Assembly: GCF_030528505.1 (NCBI RefSeq)
Contig: NZ_JAUMYS010000028.1
Coordinates: forward strand, 1-38,392
From: Tannerella sp.
GTDB lineage: Bacteria; Bacteroidota; Bacteroidia; Bacteroidales; Tannerellaceae
Reading direction: 5' to 3'
DNA length: 38,392 nucleotides
This document shows positions 1 to 7,584 of the stretch, piece after piece; position 1 is the stretch's first letter; each line of letters starts with the position of its first letter. The notes beneath the pieces are model-generated. The model was not told the DNA's origin. It ran no database searches and was given only the letters and a program-made list of their open reading frames with translations. The translations under genes and the position numbers were made by a program.

Positions 1-305
1 TCTGAAACCTTGCCGACGAACTTTTTTACCTTTCAGAGAGTTCTGAATGATCTTTTGCTAATGAAAGCTGCTAAAACTCTCTGAATGCTTTTCCTTCCTT
101 TTCTTCGACCGTTTCTCCCGCTTGGCGAAACGTGTCGCGGCCGGTTTTCGTGTTTCTCCTCCTTTCTTTTGTCCGGTCGCGGGGGTAAAGATACATATTT
201 CTGCGGATATATTATACAATGTATAAAAAAAATAACAGGGTAGCGGCATTTTTTTGTTTGTCGGGTGAAGAAATGCCAATAAAATATAATATCTTCGCCC
301 GCAAA
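1..305. other. Leading stretch without a supported gene
   Basis: No reading frame with a credible start and family resemblance was found here. It contains an 11-bp inverted repeat and, reading leftwards, a weak -7-like box (TATCTTTA, 193 down to 186). That box could belong to a gene on the minus strand lying outside the window. A 73-codon minus-strand frame (58-279) is very basic and Ser-rich at its end and looks like noise. Confidence 0.5.
32..85. repeat. 11-bp inverted repeat with 32-nt loop
   Basis: TTCAGAGAGTT (32-42) is the exact reverse complement of AACTCTCTGAA (75-85). No T-run follows either arm directly. It could be a leader hairpin for a leftward gene outside the window, or chance. 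Confidence 0.35.
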
Positions 306-500
306 ATGGGAAAAAGAAAAATCATCTTACGGATATTGTCGGTGTTAATCGTGCTGATTGGCGTGGCGAGCGCGGTCGCTTACTTCGTGTTGCGCCCGGA
401 GAAAGAATGGATGGCGTTTTATGTACTCTGCTGCGGCGGAGTCTTGATCGTCAATCTGATTCTGATGATGATTTTCGCCGCTAAAAATATCCGGAAATAA
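306..500 (+). CDS. Small two-TM membrane protein, function unknown
   Basis: A protein of 64 residues with two hydrophobic stretches, roughly residues 6-24 and 35-57, separated by a short polar loop containing RPEKEW. The start is chosen at ATG 306 (MGKRK), which puts a basic N-terminus directly before the first membrane segment. The frame stays open upstream to ATGs at 273 and 219, but those add a low-complexity, Cys/Phe-rich extension. It ends 12 nt before the GH16 gene on the same strand, so it is probably the first gene of that cluster. I recognise no family. The two-helix hairpin is compatible with a small inner-membrane accessory protein, but no function should be assigned. Confidence 0.6.
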   Translation: MGKRKIILRILSVLIVLIGVASAVAYFVLRPEKEWMAFYVLCCGGVLIVNLILMMIFAAKNIRK

Positions 501-512
501 AAAAACACTGGT

Positions 513-1304
513 ATGACGAAACGTGTACTTTGCGCTTTAGGGCTTGTTGCTGTGGTCATGCTCGCCTGTACGGCTTGTTCGGAGAAGGTGGATGACTCGT
601 GGCAGTTGGTGTGGGAAGAAAATTTCGACGGCGATACGTTCGACTTGTCACGCTGGAGTAAAATTCCGCGCGGAAAATCGGACTGGAATAATTATATGAG
701 CGACTTCGATTCGTGCTATCACGTGGGCGGCGGACTGCTTACGCTGCGGGGACTGAACAATTACAGCCTGCCCGAAGATACGGCCCGATTCCTCACCGGC
801 GGACTGTATACGAAAAACAAGGTCGGTTTCGCTCACGGACGCCTCGAAATCCATGCCAAGTTGGGGAACGCCACGGGCGCGTGGCCGGCTTTCTGGCTTC
901 TTCCGTTCGACGGGGCGCAATGGCCCGGAGGCGGCGAAATCGATATCATGGAGCGACTCAACGACGAACGCATCGCCTACCAGACCGTCCATTCGCATTA
1001 CACGCACGTGCTGAAGGAAACGTATCCGCCTAAAGGAGCTACCGGCGCCATTCGGGCGGACGATTACAATACGTACGCCGTCGAACTGTATCCCGACAGC
1101 GTTTCGTTCTACATCAATAACCATCATACGTTTACCTATCCCCGCATCGAAACGGACAAGGAGGGACAATTTCCGTTCGACCGCGAGTTTTACCTGCTGC
1201 TCGACATGCAGCTAGGCGGACAATGGGTGGGGCGTGTTGAACCGGCTCATCTGCCGGTCGAGATGCAAATCGACTGGGTGCGCTTTTATCAAAAACGAAA
1301 ATAA
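513..1304 (+). CDS. Glycoside hydrolase family 16 lipoprotein (beta-glucanase/laminarinase-like)
   Basis: GH16 enzymes cleave beta-1,3 or mixed beta-1,3/1,4-glucans with retention of configuration. The 263-residue protein starts with a lipoprotein signal (hydrophobic residues 5-18, candidate acylated Cys19 or Cys22), so it is probably tethered to the outer membrane or exported. The catalytic signature GEIDIMERL lies at residues 141-149. Glu142 is the expected nucleophile, Asp144 the helper and Glu147 the acid/base. WPAFWLLP (124-131) and the C-terminal MQIDWVRFYQ strand are also typical of the fold. Length is normal for a single-domain GH16. The DUF5020 gene follows after 3 nt, implying co-transcription with nucleoside uptake genes, an unusual pairing. 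The exact substrate cannot be read from the sequence. Confidence 0.93.
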   Translation: MTKRVLCALGLVAVVMLACTACSEKVDDSWQLVWEENFDGDTFDLSRWSKIPRGKSDWNNYMSDFDSCYHVGGGLLTLRGLNNYSLPEDTARFLTGGLYTKNKVGFAHGRLEIHAKLGNATGAWPAFWLLPFDGAQWPGGGEIDIMERLNDERIAYQTVHSHYTHVLKETYPPKGATGAIRADDYNTYAVELYPDSVSFYINNHHTFTYPRIETDKEGQFPFDREFYLLLDMQLGGQWVGRVEPAHLPVEMQIDWVRFYQKRK

Positions 1305-1307
1305 ACA

Positions 1308-2000
1308 ATGAAAACGATCATCAAACACGGGCTGCTGGGCGCAGCCCTTTTGCTTTGCGGAGCATTACAGGCACAGAACGTGCAGGTGCATTACGACTTC
1401 GGACGGGCCACGAACGACAAGTTAGGCAGCCGTCCGCTTTGGACTACGACCGTCGAAATGTTTAAACCCGACAAATGGGGCAGTACGTTCTTCTTTGTCG
1501 ATATGGATTACAAGTCGGACGGTGTGGCTTCGGCCTATTGGGAAATCAGCCGCGAACTGAAATTCTGGAAAGGCCCGATCTCGGCGCATCTCGAATATAA
1601 CGGCGGACTGCCGTTCGTTAAAAACGCGTATCTGGCCGGCCCTACGTACAGCTACAATAACGCTCAGTTCACACGCGGGTTTACGCTCTCGGCCCTGTAT
1701 AAATACATCCAGAAAGCCAACGAACCGAATAACTTTCAGCTGACGGCCACGTGGTACCTCCATTTTGCCGACGGAAAATGCAGTTTCATGGGATTTGCCG
1801 ACTGGTGGCGCGAACCGAGTGCCGTGGGCGACTTCGTGTTCCTGAGCGAACCGCAGTTCTGGGTCAACCTGAACCGGTTCAAAGGCGTCGACGAAAAATT
1901 TAACCTCAGCTTAGGCAGTGAAGTCGAAGTCAGTTACGATTTCGCCGGACGCGACGGCCTCTTCGTGATTCCTACGCTGGCTATGAAATGGAGCTTCTAA
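1308..2000 (+). CDS. DUF5020 outer-membrane protein, Tsx-like nucleoside channel
   Basis: A 230-residue protein with a cleavable signal peptide (residues 1-22, ending ALQA) followed by alternating aromatic/polar strands typical of a 12-stranded beta-barrel. It ends in Trp-Ser-Phe, the aromatic C-terminus of outer-membrane barrels. The pattern (VHYDFGRATND near the N-terminus, VEMFKPDKWGSTFFFVDMDY, a terminal VSYDF-GRDGLFVIPT) matches DUF5020, a Bacteroidota family related to the nucleoside channel Tsx. The next gene is an NCS2 purine permease 28 nt away. Together they would form an uptake route: outer-membrane channel, then inner-membrane transporter. The nucleoside specificity is inferred from family and context, not from residues. 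Confidence 0.85.
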   Translation: MKTIIKHGLLGAALLLCGALQAQNVQVHYDFGRATNDKLGSRPLWTTTVEMFKPDKWGSTFFFVDMDYKSDGVASAYWEISRELKFWKGPISAHLEYNGGLPFVKNAYLAGPTYSYNNAQFTRGFTLSALYKYIQKANEPNNFQLTATWYLHFADGKCSFMGFADWWREPSAVGDFVFLSEPQFWVNLNRFKGVDEKFNLSLGSEVEVSYDFAGRDGLFVIPTLAMKWSF

Positions 2001-2028
2001 ACCGTAACAAAATAATGATTTTACAGCT

Positions 2029-3318
2029 ATGAACTTATCCAAACTCTTCGGGTTCGATCCTCGAACCATGAATGTCAAAACAGAAATACTCGCGGGAATC
2101 ACGACGTTCCTGACCATGGCCTATATCCTGGCCGTGAATCCGAATATTCTCGGATCGGTAGGGATGGACAAAGGCGCCGTCTTTACGACTACCGCCATCG
2201 TGGCCGTGCTGGCTACGCTCGTCATGGCGCTCTACGCCAAAATGCCGTTCGCGCTGGCGCCCGGCATGGGACTTAACGCCTTCTTCGCCTATACGGTCTG
2301 CATGACGATGGGCTACAGTTGGCAGTTTGCTCTGGCGGCTGTCTTTATCGAAGGATTGATTTTTATTCTGCTCACGGTAACGAACCTGCGCGATATGATC
2401 GTCCATGCCATCCCGGCTTCGCTCCGTAATGCCATCGGACCGGGAATCGGATTGTATATCGCTTTCATCGGGCTGAAAAACGGCGGCGTGATCGTGCATA
2501 GCGACGCGACGTTCGTGACGTTGGGTACGATCACCCACGGGGCCGGTCTGCTCTCGGTCATCGGGATCGTGCTGACCAGCGTGCTGCTGATTCTCAATGT
2601 GCGCGGCGCCCTGCTGCTCGGTATCCTCGGTACCGCCCTGATCGGCATCCCCATGGGACTGACCGTGTACGGCGGCGTGACGAGCATCCCGCCTTCCATC
2701 GCGCCGATTGCCTTTCAGTTCGACTTTTCTCAGCTCTTTACGATCGATATGCTGATCGTCATCTTTACGTTCCTCTTTATCGATATGTTCGATACAATCG
2801 GTACCTTGGTGGGCGTATCGACGAAGGCCGGGATGATCAAAGACGGTAAAGTGCCCCGCCTCCGGAAAGCCTTTATGGCCGATGCTCTCGGCACGACTTT
2901 CGGGGCCCTGCTGGGCTCGAGTACGGTAACGACCTACGTCGAAAGCGCTTCGGGTGTGGCGCAGGGCGGACGCTCCGGACTGACGGCCTTCACCACGGCC
3001 GTCTGCTTTGCCGCGGCCTTGCTCTTCGCGCCGATTTTTCTGGCGATTCCCGGAGCGGCCACGTGCCCCGTGCTCGTCATCGTCGGACTGTTTATGCTCA
3101 GCCCCATCAAAGATATCGACTTCGAAGACTATTCCGAAGCGATTCCGGCGTTTATATGTCTTATCCTCATGCCGCTCACGTATAGTATTTCGGACGGTAT
3201 CCTGATCGGTATCATCAGCTACGTGCTGTTGAACCTGCTCGGCCGGAAATACCGGAAGCTGACCCCGGCCATGTACGTGCTGGCTGTGCTGTTTGTGCTG
3301 AAGTATATTTTTATTTGA
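2029..3318 (+). CDS. NCS2 family permease (AzgA/PbuG-type guanine/hypoxanthine transporter)
   Basis: An inner-membrane proton symporter of purine bases, 429 residues, which is the usual length. Family signatures are clear: the N-terminal TEILAGITTFLTMAYILAVNP, LAPGMGLNAFFAY (residues 76-88), and the substrate-site region FIDMFDTIGTLVGVSTKAG (250-268). The rest is almost continuous hydrophobic helices consistent with 12-14 membrane segments. It is the last gene of a four-gene plus-strand cluster and meets the minus-strand phosphatase-fold gene tail to tail with a 22-nt gap. Hypoxanthine/guanine/adenine are the likely substrates; which of them is not determinable here. Confidence 0.94.
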   Translation: MNLSKLFGFDPRTMNVKTEILAGITTFLTMAYILAVNPNILGSVGMDKGAVFTTTAIVAVLATLVMALYAKMPFALAPGMGLNAFFAYTVCMTMGYSWQFALAAVFIEGLIFILLTVTNLRDMIVHAIPASLRNAIGPGIGLYIAFIGLKNGGVIVHSDATFVTLGTITHGAGLLSVIGIVLTSVLLILNVRGALLLGILGTALIGIPMGLTVYGGVTSIPPSIAPIAFQFDFSQLFTIDMLIVIFTFLFIDMFDTIGTLVGVSTKAGMIKDGKVPRLRKAFMADALGTTFGALLGSSTVTTYVESASGVAQGGRSGLTAFTTAVCFAAALLFAPIFLAIPGAATCPVLVIVGLFMLSPIKDIDFEDYSEAIPAFICLILMPLTYSISDGILIGIISYVLLNLLGRKYRKLTPAMYVLAVLFVLKYIFI

Positions 3319-3321
3319 GAA

Positions 3322-3349
3322 GAGAGCTCTCCCCCGGAAGCTATTCCGG
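3322..3349. terminator. Possible bidirectional terminator between convergent genes
   Basis: Two small dyads sit in the 22-nt convergent gap and the end of the minus-strand gene: GAGAGCTCTC (3322-3331) and CCGGAA-gcta-TTCCGG (3334-3349). Neither has a good T-run, so termination is only suggested by position. Confidence 0.35.
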
Positions 3350-4435
3350 CTTCAGATAACACCATACCGGGTAATGGTCTGAGAGCTTGACCCGATCGAC
3401 GGTCGCCCGGTAGGCCGTCATATTGGGCGAATGTAAGATATGATCGATACGGAACCAAAACATGTTTTCGTTATAACTTACGCCCACACCCCGCCCCGAT
3501 TCGACGTATGCATCCCGCAGCGGTCCTTGTATCCTTCTGCGGGCATACGAGATCGGCGTGTCGTTGAAGTCGCCGCACACAATCAGGTAATCACCTTGCA
3601 AGGCGTTGATCTCGTCTGCAATGATATCGGCCTGCTCCGCCCGAATCCGGAAAGCCTGTCCCATCTTCTGCTCCAATGCCCCCCGGATATTGTCGAACGT
3701 ACCGGTATTGGCGTTGCGGATAAATTCGGAATATTTCGAACGGTCTTCGACCGTAAACTTGAACGACTCTAAATGGTTGTTTACCACAATCACTTTCTTG
3801 CCCTTCACATTGAGTTCATGCACCGCCGATCCGTTGAACGAACTGTCGTAACGTATCTTGCGCGAACTGCGTATCGGGTATTTCGAATAAATGGCCAGTC
3901 CGGTTGTATAACGCGGATAATGCACGAGCGGCACATGAAAATGGTAAGGATACATGCTCAGCGCCCGGGCGATTTTGTTCTCCGTCAGAATATCGGTATG
4001 TCCTTCCAGATATTCCTGCATACAGACGATATCCGCACCCGATTCGGCAATGTACCGGATGATCGGGTTCGGCTGATCGGCCGTATGATCCTTATATCCG
4101 AAACACATCACATTATACGTTAATACCTTGATCAGTTCTTCGCGAGGAGGTTGCCCCACCTGTAAATGAAACGGTATGTATTGCTTGACCGGTTTCCAGC
4201 AAACCAGAAGGGAGCATAAGATGACGAAGGCATGGTTCCATTTGCGCGTGATCAGCCAGAAGAGCAGAAAGCCGGCGTTGAGGAGCAGAAAAAGCGGGAA
4301 CGCGAGTCCCAGATAAGCGAACAGCAAATAATCGGCCGGCGATACCAGATCGGAGAATGCCGATAAAAGGAGCAGAAGAACAACGACGCCGTTGAGAATG
4401 GCAAGCAAGGTGTGTATGAAACGGAATACTTTCAT
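3341..4435 (-). CDS. Membrane-anchored endonuclease/exonuclease/phosphatase family protein
   Basis: 364 residues. Three hydrophobic segments (about 8-26, 37-60 and 67-81) anchor an EEP (DNase I-like) catalytic domain from about residue 100 to the end. Metal and catalytic landmarks are all visible: TYNV (Asn108), CMQEY (Glu141), NNHLES (His221), CGDFND (Asp289, Asn291), RIDHI (Asp331/His332) and SDHYPV (Asp353/His354). An active Mg-dependent phosphodiesterase or phosphatase is therefore expected. The family includes nucleases, sphingomyelinases and phosphoinositide phosphatases, and the substrate cannot be told. It starts 2 nt after the stop of the upstream rhomboid gene, so it is translated from the same messenger. 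Confidence 0.9.
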   Translation of the reverse strand: MKVFRFIHTLLAILNGVVVLLLLLSAFSDLVSPADYLLFAYLGLAFPLFLLLNAGFLLFWLITRKWNHAFVILCSLLVCWKPVKQYIPFHLQVGQPPREELIKVLTYNVMCFGYKDHTADQPNPIIRYIAESGADIVCMQEYLEGHTDILTENKIARALSMYPYHFHVPLVHYPRYTTGLAIYSKYPIRSSRKIRYDSSFNGSAVHELNVKGKKVIVVNNHLESFKFTVEDRSKYSEFIRNANTGTFDNIRGALEQKMGQAFRIRAEQADIIADEINALQGDYLIVCGDFNDTPISYARRRIQGPLRDAYVESGRGVGVSYNENMFWFRIDHILHSPNMTAYRATVDRVKLSDHYPVWCYLKPE

Positions 4436-4437
4436 TT

Positions 4438-5322
4438 CTACTTCTTACTGGCATCGAACAAAGCTTTTTTCTCTTCGGCCGAAAGGCTCTCGTAGCCGGA
4501 ACGTTTCAACTTGTCCAAGATCGCATCCAACGCCTGCGATTCGGCCTGTTTGCGTGCACGGTATTCCTGATCCGTCTCCGGCCGTCGCCCGTAGCTTACT
4601 TTCATGCGCGGCCGCCGGCTCTTTCGCAAATTGACTATCCGGTCGATCAAACGGTTCAGATAAACCGTCAAGTCTTTTCCCTGCTTGAACCGGAAAGCGA
4701 ACAGCATCCCCCACAATGCTCCTCCGATATGGGCGATATGCCCGCCGGCATTGTCGGACGTGATCGAGAGAAAATCGATGATGAAGGCGAAAAGGGCAAG
4801 GTAGAGCAGCCGTATCCGCCCGATAAACATCAGCCGAAGTTCGTAATCTTTGCGGTAGAACGAAACGGCGAAGACAATGGCCATGACCGAGGCCGAAGCG
4901 CCCATCAGAAAAGCAAGCGTCTCCCTGTTACGGAAATACGGAAAAAAATGATAGGCCAGCATATACATCAAGGCGCCGGCTATCCCGCCCGAAATATAGA
5001 TGCCCGTCAACTGTCGCCCGTTGAAAAACTCCATCGCGATACGGCCGAACCAGTATAACCACAACATGTTGAACAGCAGATGCAGGAAGTCCGTGTGCAA
5101 AAACATGTAGGTCAGTAAGGTCCACGGTCTGTAGAGAAGTACCGCGAACGAAGACGGAAGTTGCAGGTAAGTGAGAAAGGTGCCGGAGTCGATCTCGAAG
5201 AGTTGCAGACCGACAATGGCCAGCCGGACAAGCAGGAATATCCCTACATTAATATATATAAGTTTCGTGAGAATATTTCCTTCGGCAAACGATTGTTTGA
5301 TTCTAATAAAAAAATTGTCCAT
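4438..5322 (-). CDS. Rhomboid family intramembrane serine protease with C-terminal extension
   Basis: 294 residues: six-helix rhomboid core (about 15-210) and a charged cytoplasmic tail (about 211-294) ending in a short helical motif (SLSAEEKKALFDASKK) that I associate with Bacteroidota rhomboids. Catalytic elements: HLLFN (His81, Asn85), Ser143 in GASAS, and His198 in AHIGG. The usual GxSG reads GxSA, with Ala after the nucleophile, while the Ser/His dyad is kept, so activity is likely but not certain. Its first 20 nt overlap the end of the upstream rhomboid gene, and the EEP gene follows after 2 nt, showing tight translational coupling. Substrates are unknown. Confidence 0.9.
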   Translation of the reverse strand: MDNFFIRIKQSFAEGNILTKLIYINVGIFLLVRLAIVGLQLFEIDSGTFLTYLQLPSSFAVLLYRPWTLLTYMFLHTDFLHLLFNMLWLYWFGRIAMEFFNGRQLTGIYISGGIAGALMYMLAYHFFPYFRNRETLAFLMGASASVMAIVFAVSFYRKDYELRLMFIGRIRLLYLALFAFIIDFLSITSDNAGGHIAHIGGALWGMLFAFRFKQGKDLTVYLNRLIDRIVNLRKSRRPRMKVSYGRRPETDQEYRARKQAESQALDAILDKLKRSGYESLSAEEKKALFDASKK

Positions 5323-6013
5323 GGTCTCTATTTTTCTTTTTCCAATACAGAATCAGGAAAAATCCGAACAGCATCCCTCCCAGGTGGGCAAAGTGAGCCA
5401 CATTGTCGTTGCTGAAATTAGAGACTCCCATAAACAACTCGATCAACCCATATCCGATCACAAAATATTTGGCTTTGATGGGAATCGGTATGAACATGAG
5501 ATACAAAGGCGCGTTGGGAAAGAGCATGCCGAAAGCGAGCAAAATACCGAACACAGCTCCGGAGGCTCCGATCGTTACGAGCGCGCTTACTCCCGGGTCC
5601 ATCGCAATTTGTTGCGAGATGGAAATGCCGTTCGCGACGGCCAGCGAGTGAATCTGGTAAAGCCAGGTCAACTCCTGTACCAGAGCGGCGCCGATACCGG
5701 TCACCAGATAGAAGGTCAGAAAGCGTTTCGCTCCCCAAGTGACTTCCAGAATCCGTCCAAACATGAAAACTGCGAACATGTTGAAGAAAATATGTCCGAA
5801 CGAACCGGTATCATGCATGAACATGTATGTGATCAATTGATGTAATTTGAATCCTTTTGTCCCGGGGAAATGGAGTCCTAACCAGTCGATCAGGTCTATG
5901 CCGAATTTGGGTAATACTAAGGTCGCCAGCCAACACAGAGCGTTAATTATAATTAAATTCTGAGTCACCGGAGGGATGCTTTGAGCCAGTCCGAATCTGT
6001 TTTGCCTTGTCAT
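5303..6013 (-). CDS. Rhomboid family intramembrane serine protease
   Basis: 236 residues from ATG 6013. The frame extends to a TTG at 6034, but that codon lies inside the -7 promoter box, so the ATG (MTRQNRFG) is preferred. The core has canonical motifs: GHIFFNMF (His74, Asn78), GASGAVFG (Ser151) and AHFAHLGG (His210, in AHLGG). A large loop between helices 2 and 4 carries the QELTWLYQ segment. It is the first gene of a three-gene minus-strand operon (rhomboid, rhomboid, EEP protein). Two adjacent rhomboids of different subtype suggest distinct substrates or a pair in which the second is regulatory. This one has the fully canonical active site. Confidence 0.92.
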   Translation of the reverse strand: MTRQNRFGLAQSIPPVTQNLIIINALCWLATLVLPKFGIDLIDWLGLHFPGTKGFKLHQLITYMFMHDTGSFGHIFFNMFAVFMFGRILEVTWGAKRFLTFYLVTGIGAALVQELTWLYQIHSLAVANGISISQQIAMDPGVSALVTIGASGAVFGILLAFGMLFPNAPLYLMFIPIPIKAKYFVIGYGLIELFMGVSNFSNDNVAHFAHLGGMLFGFFLILYWKKKNRDHGQFFY

Positions 6014-6031
6014 CTGTTTCTTGTTTTGAGG

Positions 6032-6039
6032 CAAAAATA
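6032..6039 (-). promoter_or_regulatory. -7 box for the rhomboid operon
   Basis: Reads TATTTTTG on the minus strand, a full TAnnTTTG match, 18 nt upstream of ATG 6013. No clear -33 TTTG is present. Confidence 0.6.
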
Positions 6040-6134
6040 ATGCATATTTTTGGCTTTTGCACTTGATTTTAGTAGAAAATTGTGTTTTCGGAGAAAAAAA
6101 TGTCTTGTTTTTATCTGTAATCGAATTTTAAAAC

Positions 6135-6142
6135 TATATTTG
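6135..6142 (+). promoter_or_regulatory. -7 box for the HU gene
   Basis: TATATTTG is a full match to TAnnTTTG. It would give an AT-rich leader of about 70 nt before the HU start. The -33 element is not obvious. Confidence 0.6.
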
Positions 6143-6219
6143 AGCCGTCAAATAAAATAAAAGGATAAAACTGGTAGATTATTGATTAAAACTTTTTATT
6201 ACTTTTTAATTACAACATT

Positions 6220-6492
6220 ATGAACAAAACAGAATTTATTGATGCTGTTGCCGCAAAAGCGGGCTTAAGCAAAGTGGACGGAAAAAAAGCCGTTGAAGCT
6301 ATGATCAAAACGATTCAGGGCGAGATGAAGAAAGGCGAAAAAGTGTCCATTTTAGGATTCGGTTCTTTTTCGGTGGTAAAGAAGGCCGCTCGCAAAGGTG
6401 TGAATCCGCAGACGAAGAAAGCAATTAACATCCCGGCTCGTGAAGTAGTTAAATTCAAGCCGGGCGCTACTTTGGCTAAAGCGGTTAAGTAA
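6220..6492 (+). CDS. hup: DNA-binding protein HU
   Basis: A 90-residue nucleoid protein of the HU/IHF family that bends and compacts DNA as a dimer. MNKTEFIDAVA at the N-terminus, GFGSFSV (residues 46-52), the DNA-contact arm ARKGVNPQTKKAINIPA with the intercalating Pro of NIPA, and the ending FKPGATLAKAV are all canonical. Length is exact for HU. It is monocistronic: its own -7 box lies 78 nt upstream and a strong hairpin follows within 25 nt. Very Lys-rich, as expected for a highly expressed nucleoid protein. Confidence 0.97.
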   Translation: MNKTEFIDAVAAKAGLSKVDGKKAVEAMIKTIQGEMKKGEKVSILGFGSFSVVKKAARKGVNPQTKKAINIPAREVVKFKPGATLAKAVK

Positions 6493-6514
6493 GAAGACGT
6501 TTCTTTTCTTAAAG

Positions 6515-6556
6515 AAGAGGGTGTGTCGAAACGCAATGTTTGGGCACACCCTCTTT
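6515..6556 (+). terminator. Terminator-like hairpin after HU
   Basis: AAGAGGGTGTG (6515-6525) pairs perfectly with CACACCCTCTT (6545-6555). An inner AAAC/GTTT pairing extends the stem. Only a short TTT follows. The right arm (CACACC) could alternatively pair with GGTGTG at 6558-6563. Confidence 0.65.
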
Positions 6557-6726
6557 AGGTGTGTAAGAAAGGGTGAAATTGGGGGGCGCTAAGGATGAGG
6601 GCGAGGGAGCATACTAAGGTATGTGACCGAGCTCACATTCCGCAAGCAACGAAGCAGTTCGCCCGTTATGACACACCGCTTTTTTGTTTTACCGTACAAG
6701 CACGTTTTTGTTGCGTCGTTTCTTAC
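6557..6726. repeat. Nested inverted-repeat element between HU and folB
   Basis: Three pairs of arms are visible: GTAAGAAA (6563-6570) with TTTCTTAC (6719-6726), GGTGTGT (6558-6564) with ACACACC (6671-6677), and GGGCGA (6599-6604) with TCGCCC (6659-6664). Inside lie two mutually exclusive hairpins: CATAC/GTATG (6610-6614/6619-6623) and ATGTGA/TCACAT (6621-6626/6633-6638). It is G-rich on the plus strand, unlike other intergenic DNA here. It may be an untranslated RNA, a dispersed repeat or a small mobile remnant. No coding frame is credible. Confidence 0.45.
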
Positions 6727-7076
6727 TCTTCAAGTATTACCGATGCGCTTTGCACTTCACCTCCCAACGGAGGAGATAACTTCGAAATCTTCAGTCTAAT
6801 TCCGGACAGTCCGGGGAAACGTGTTTTCAACGCAGCTGAAATCCGTCCGGCTACATGCTCGAGTAATTGCGACGGTACTGCCATTTCTGCTTTTACAAGC
6901 TCATATACGTCTGCGTAGCTGACGGTGTCGGTCAACAGGTCGGTTTGTAAAGATTGGAGATGCGACATCGAAAAAGACAGATCGACCACAAATTCTCCTC
7001 CTACCCGTCTTTCCTGCGGCAAAACCCCATGATAAGCATGGAATTTCATACCTTGTAATTCAATTTTTCCCTTCAT
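6723..7076 (-). CDS. folB: Dihydroneopterin aldolase
   Basis: Converts 7,8-dihydroneopterin to 6-hydroxymethyl-dihydropterin and glycolaldehyde in folate synthesis; a cytosolic octamer. The 117-residue protein fits the family length (about 120). Active-site positions line up with characterised enzymes: Glu22 in HGVLPQE, Tyr54 in TVSYADV, Glu73 in LLEHVAGRI and Lys99 in KLSPPLGG, followed by the conserved PP. It is a single gene, divergent from the bactofilin (88 nt apart) and facing HU across the structured element. Its own promoter is not clear; TATTTTTA near 7094-7101 on the minus strand is the best candidate. Confidence 0.95.
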   Translation of the reverse strand: MKGKIELQGMKFHAYHGVLPQERRVGGEFVVDLSFSMSHLQSLQTDLLTDTVSYADVYELVKAEMAVPSQLLEHVAGRISAALKTRFPGLSGIRLKISKLSPPLGGEVQSASVILEE

Positions 7077-7116
7077 ACGTGTTAATTTGTCTGTAAAAAT
7101 AAGCGAAAAAACTTTC

Positions 7117-7142
7117 TTTGAAAAGAATAATATCTATATTTG
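7117..7142 (+). promoter_or_regulatory. Promoter of the bactofilin gene
   Basis: The -7 box TATATTTG (7135-7142) is a full match. The nearest TTTG (7117-7120) is spaced only 14 nt away, and TTTC at 7113 is spaced 18. A leader of about 15 nt is expected. Confidence 0.6.
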
Positions 7143-7164
7143 CGACAAACCAAATTAAAAAAAC

Positions 7165-7584
7165 ATGGTACGCACAAAAAATGAAGAAATACCTATTAGC
7201 AGCGGAGGAGTACATAACGTATTAGCTGCCGGAACAATTGTGACAGGAAGCATCGCTTCGGATTCTGATTTTCGTTTGGACGGACGAATCGAAGGCGATA
7301 TCAATTGCAAAGGAAAAATCGTCATTGGCCCCAAAGGCAGTATCGTAGGAAACATCATCTCGGATAATGCGGAGATATTGGGGGATGTCGAAGGTTCGAT
7401 TCGCATCAAGGAAAAGCTGGTTTTTAAATCTACCGCCATTATCAAAGGAGATATTTATACACAGACGCTCGAAATTGAGCCGGGGGCTCACTTTAACGGA
7501 ACGTGTACGATGTCCGGCAAAAACCAAATGGACGGCATACCGGCATCCGGAAACAAAAAACCAAACGTTACTCCAATTAAGTAA
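7165..7584 (+). CDS. Bactofilin (polymer-forming cytoskeletal protein)
   Basis: 139 residues. The central region (about 20-115) is a ladder of short beta-strand repeats rich in Gly, Ile and Val (GTIVTGSIASDSDFRLDG, GDINCKGKIVIGPKG, GNIISDNAEILGDVEG, GDIYTQTLEIEPGAHFNG). This is the single-stranded right-handed beta-helix of bactofilins. Flanking tails are short and polar, with no membrane segment. Bactofilins polymerise without nucleotide and scaffold cell shape, cell-wall enzymes or polarity. It is a single gene with its own promoter and a strong hairpin 8 nt after its stop. Its last 8 nt overlap the end of the convergent glucanotransferase gene. Confidence 0.94.
   Translation: MVRTKNEEIPISSGGVHNVLAAGTIVTGSIASDSDFRLDGRIEGDINCKGKIVIGPKGSIVGNIISDNAEILGDVEGSIRIKEKLVFKSTAIIKGDIYTQTLEIEPGAHFNGTCTMSGKNQMDGIPASGNKKPNVTPIK

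Noticed and set aside
58..279. 73-codon minus-strand frame at the left edge
   Set aside because: Low-complexity basic tail, no family, and it starts within the neighbouring small membrane protein region.
5171..5845. 224-codon plus-strand frame across the rhomboid genes
   Set aside because: It is the antisense shadow of two well-supported rhomboid proteases and has no hydrophobic or domain pattern of its own.
6557..6677. Insertion sequence or transposase remnant
   Set aside because: Inverted arms exist, but no coding remnant and no target-site duplication could be identified, so it is listed only as a structured repeat.
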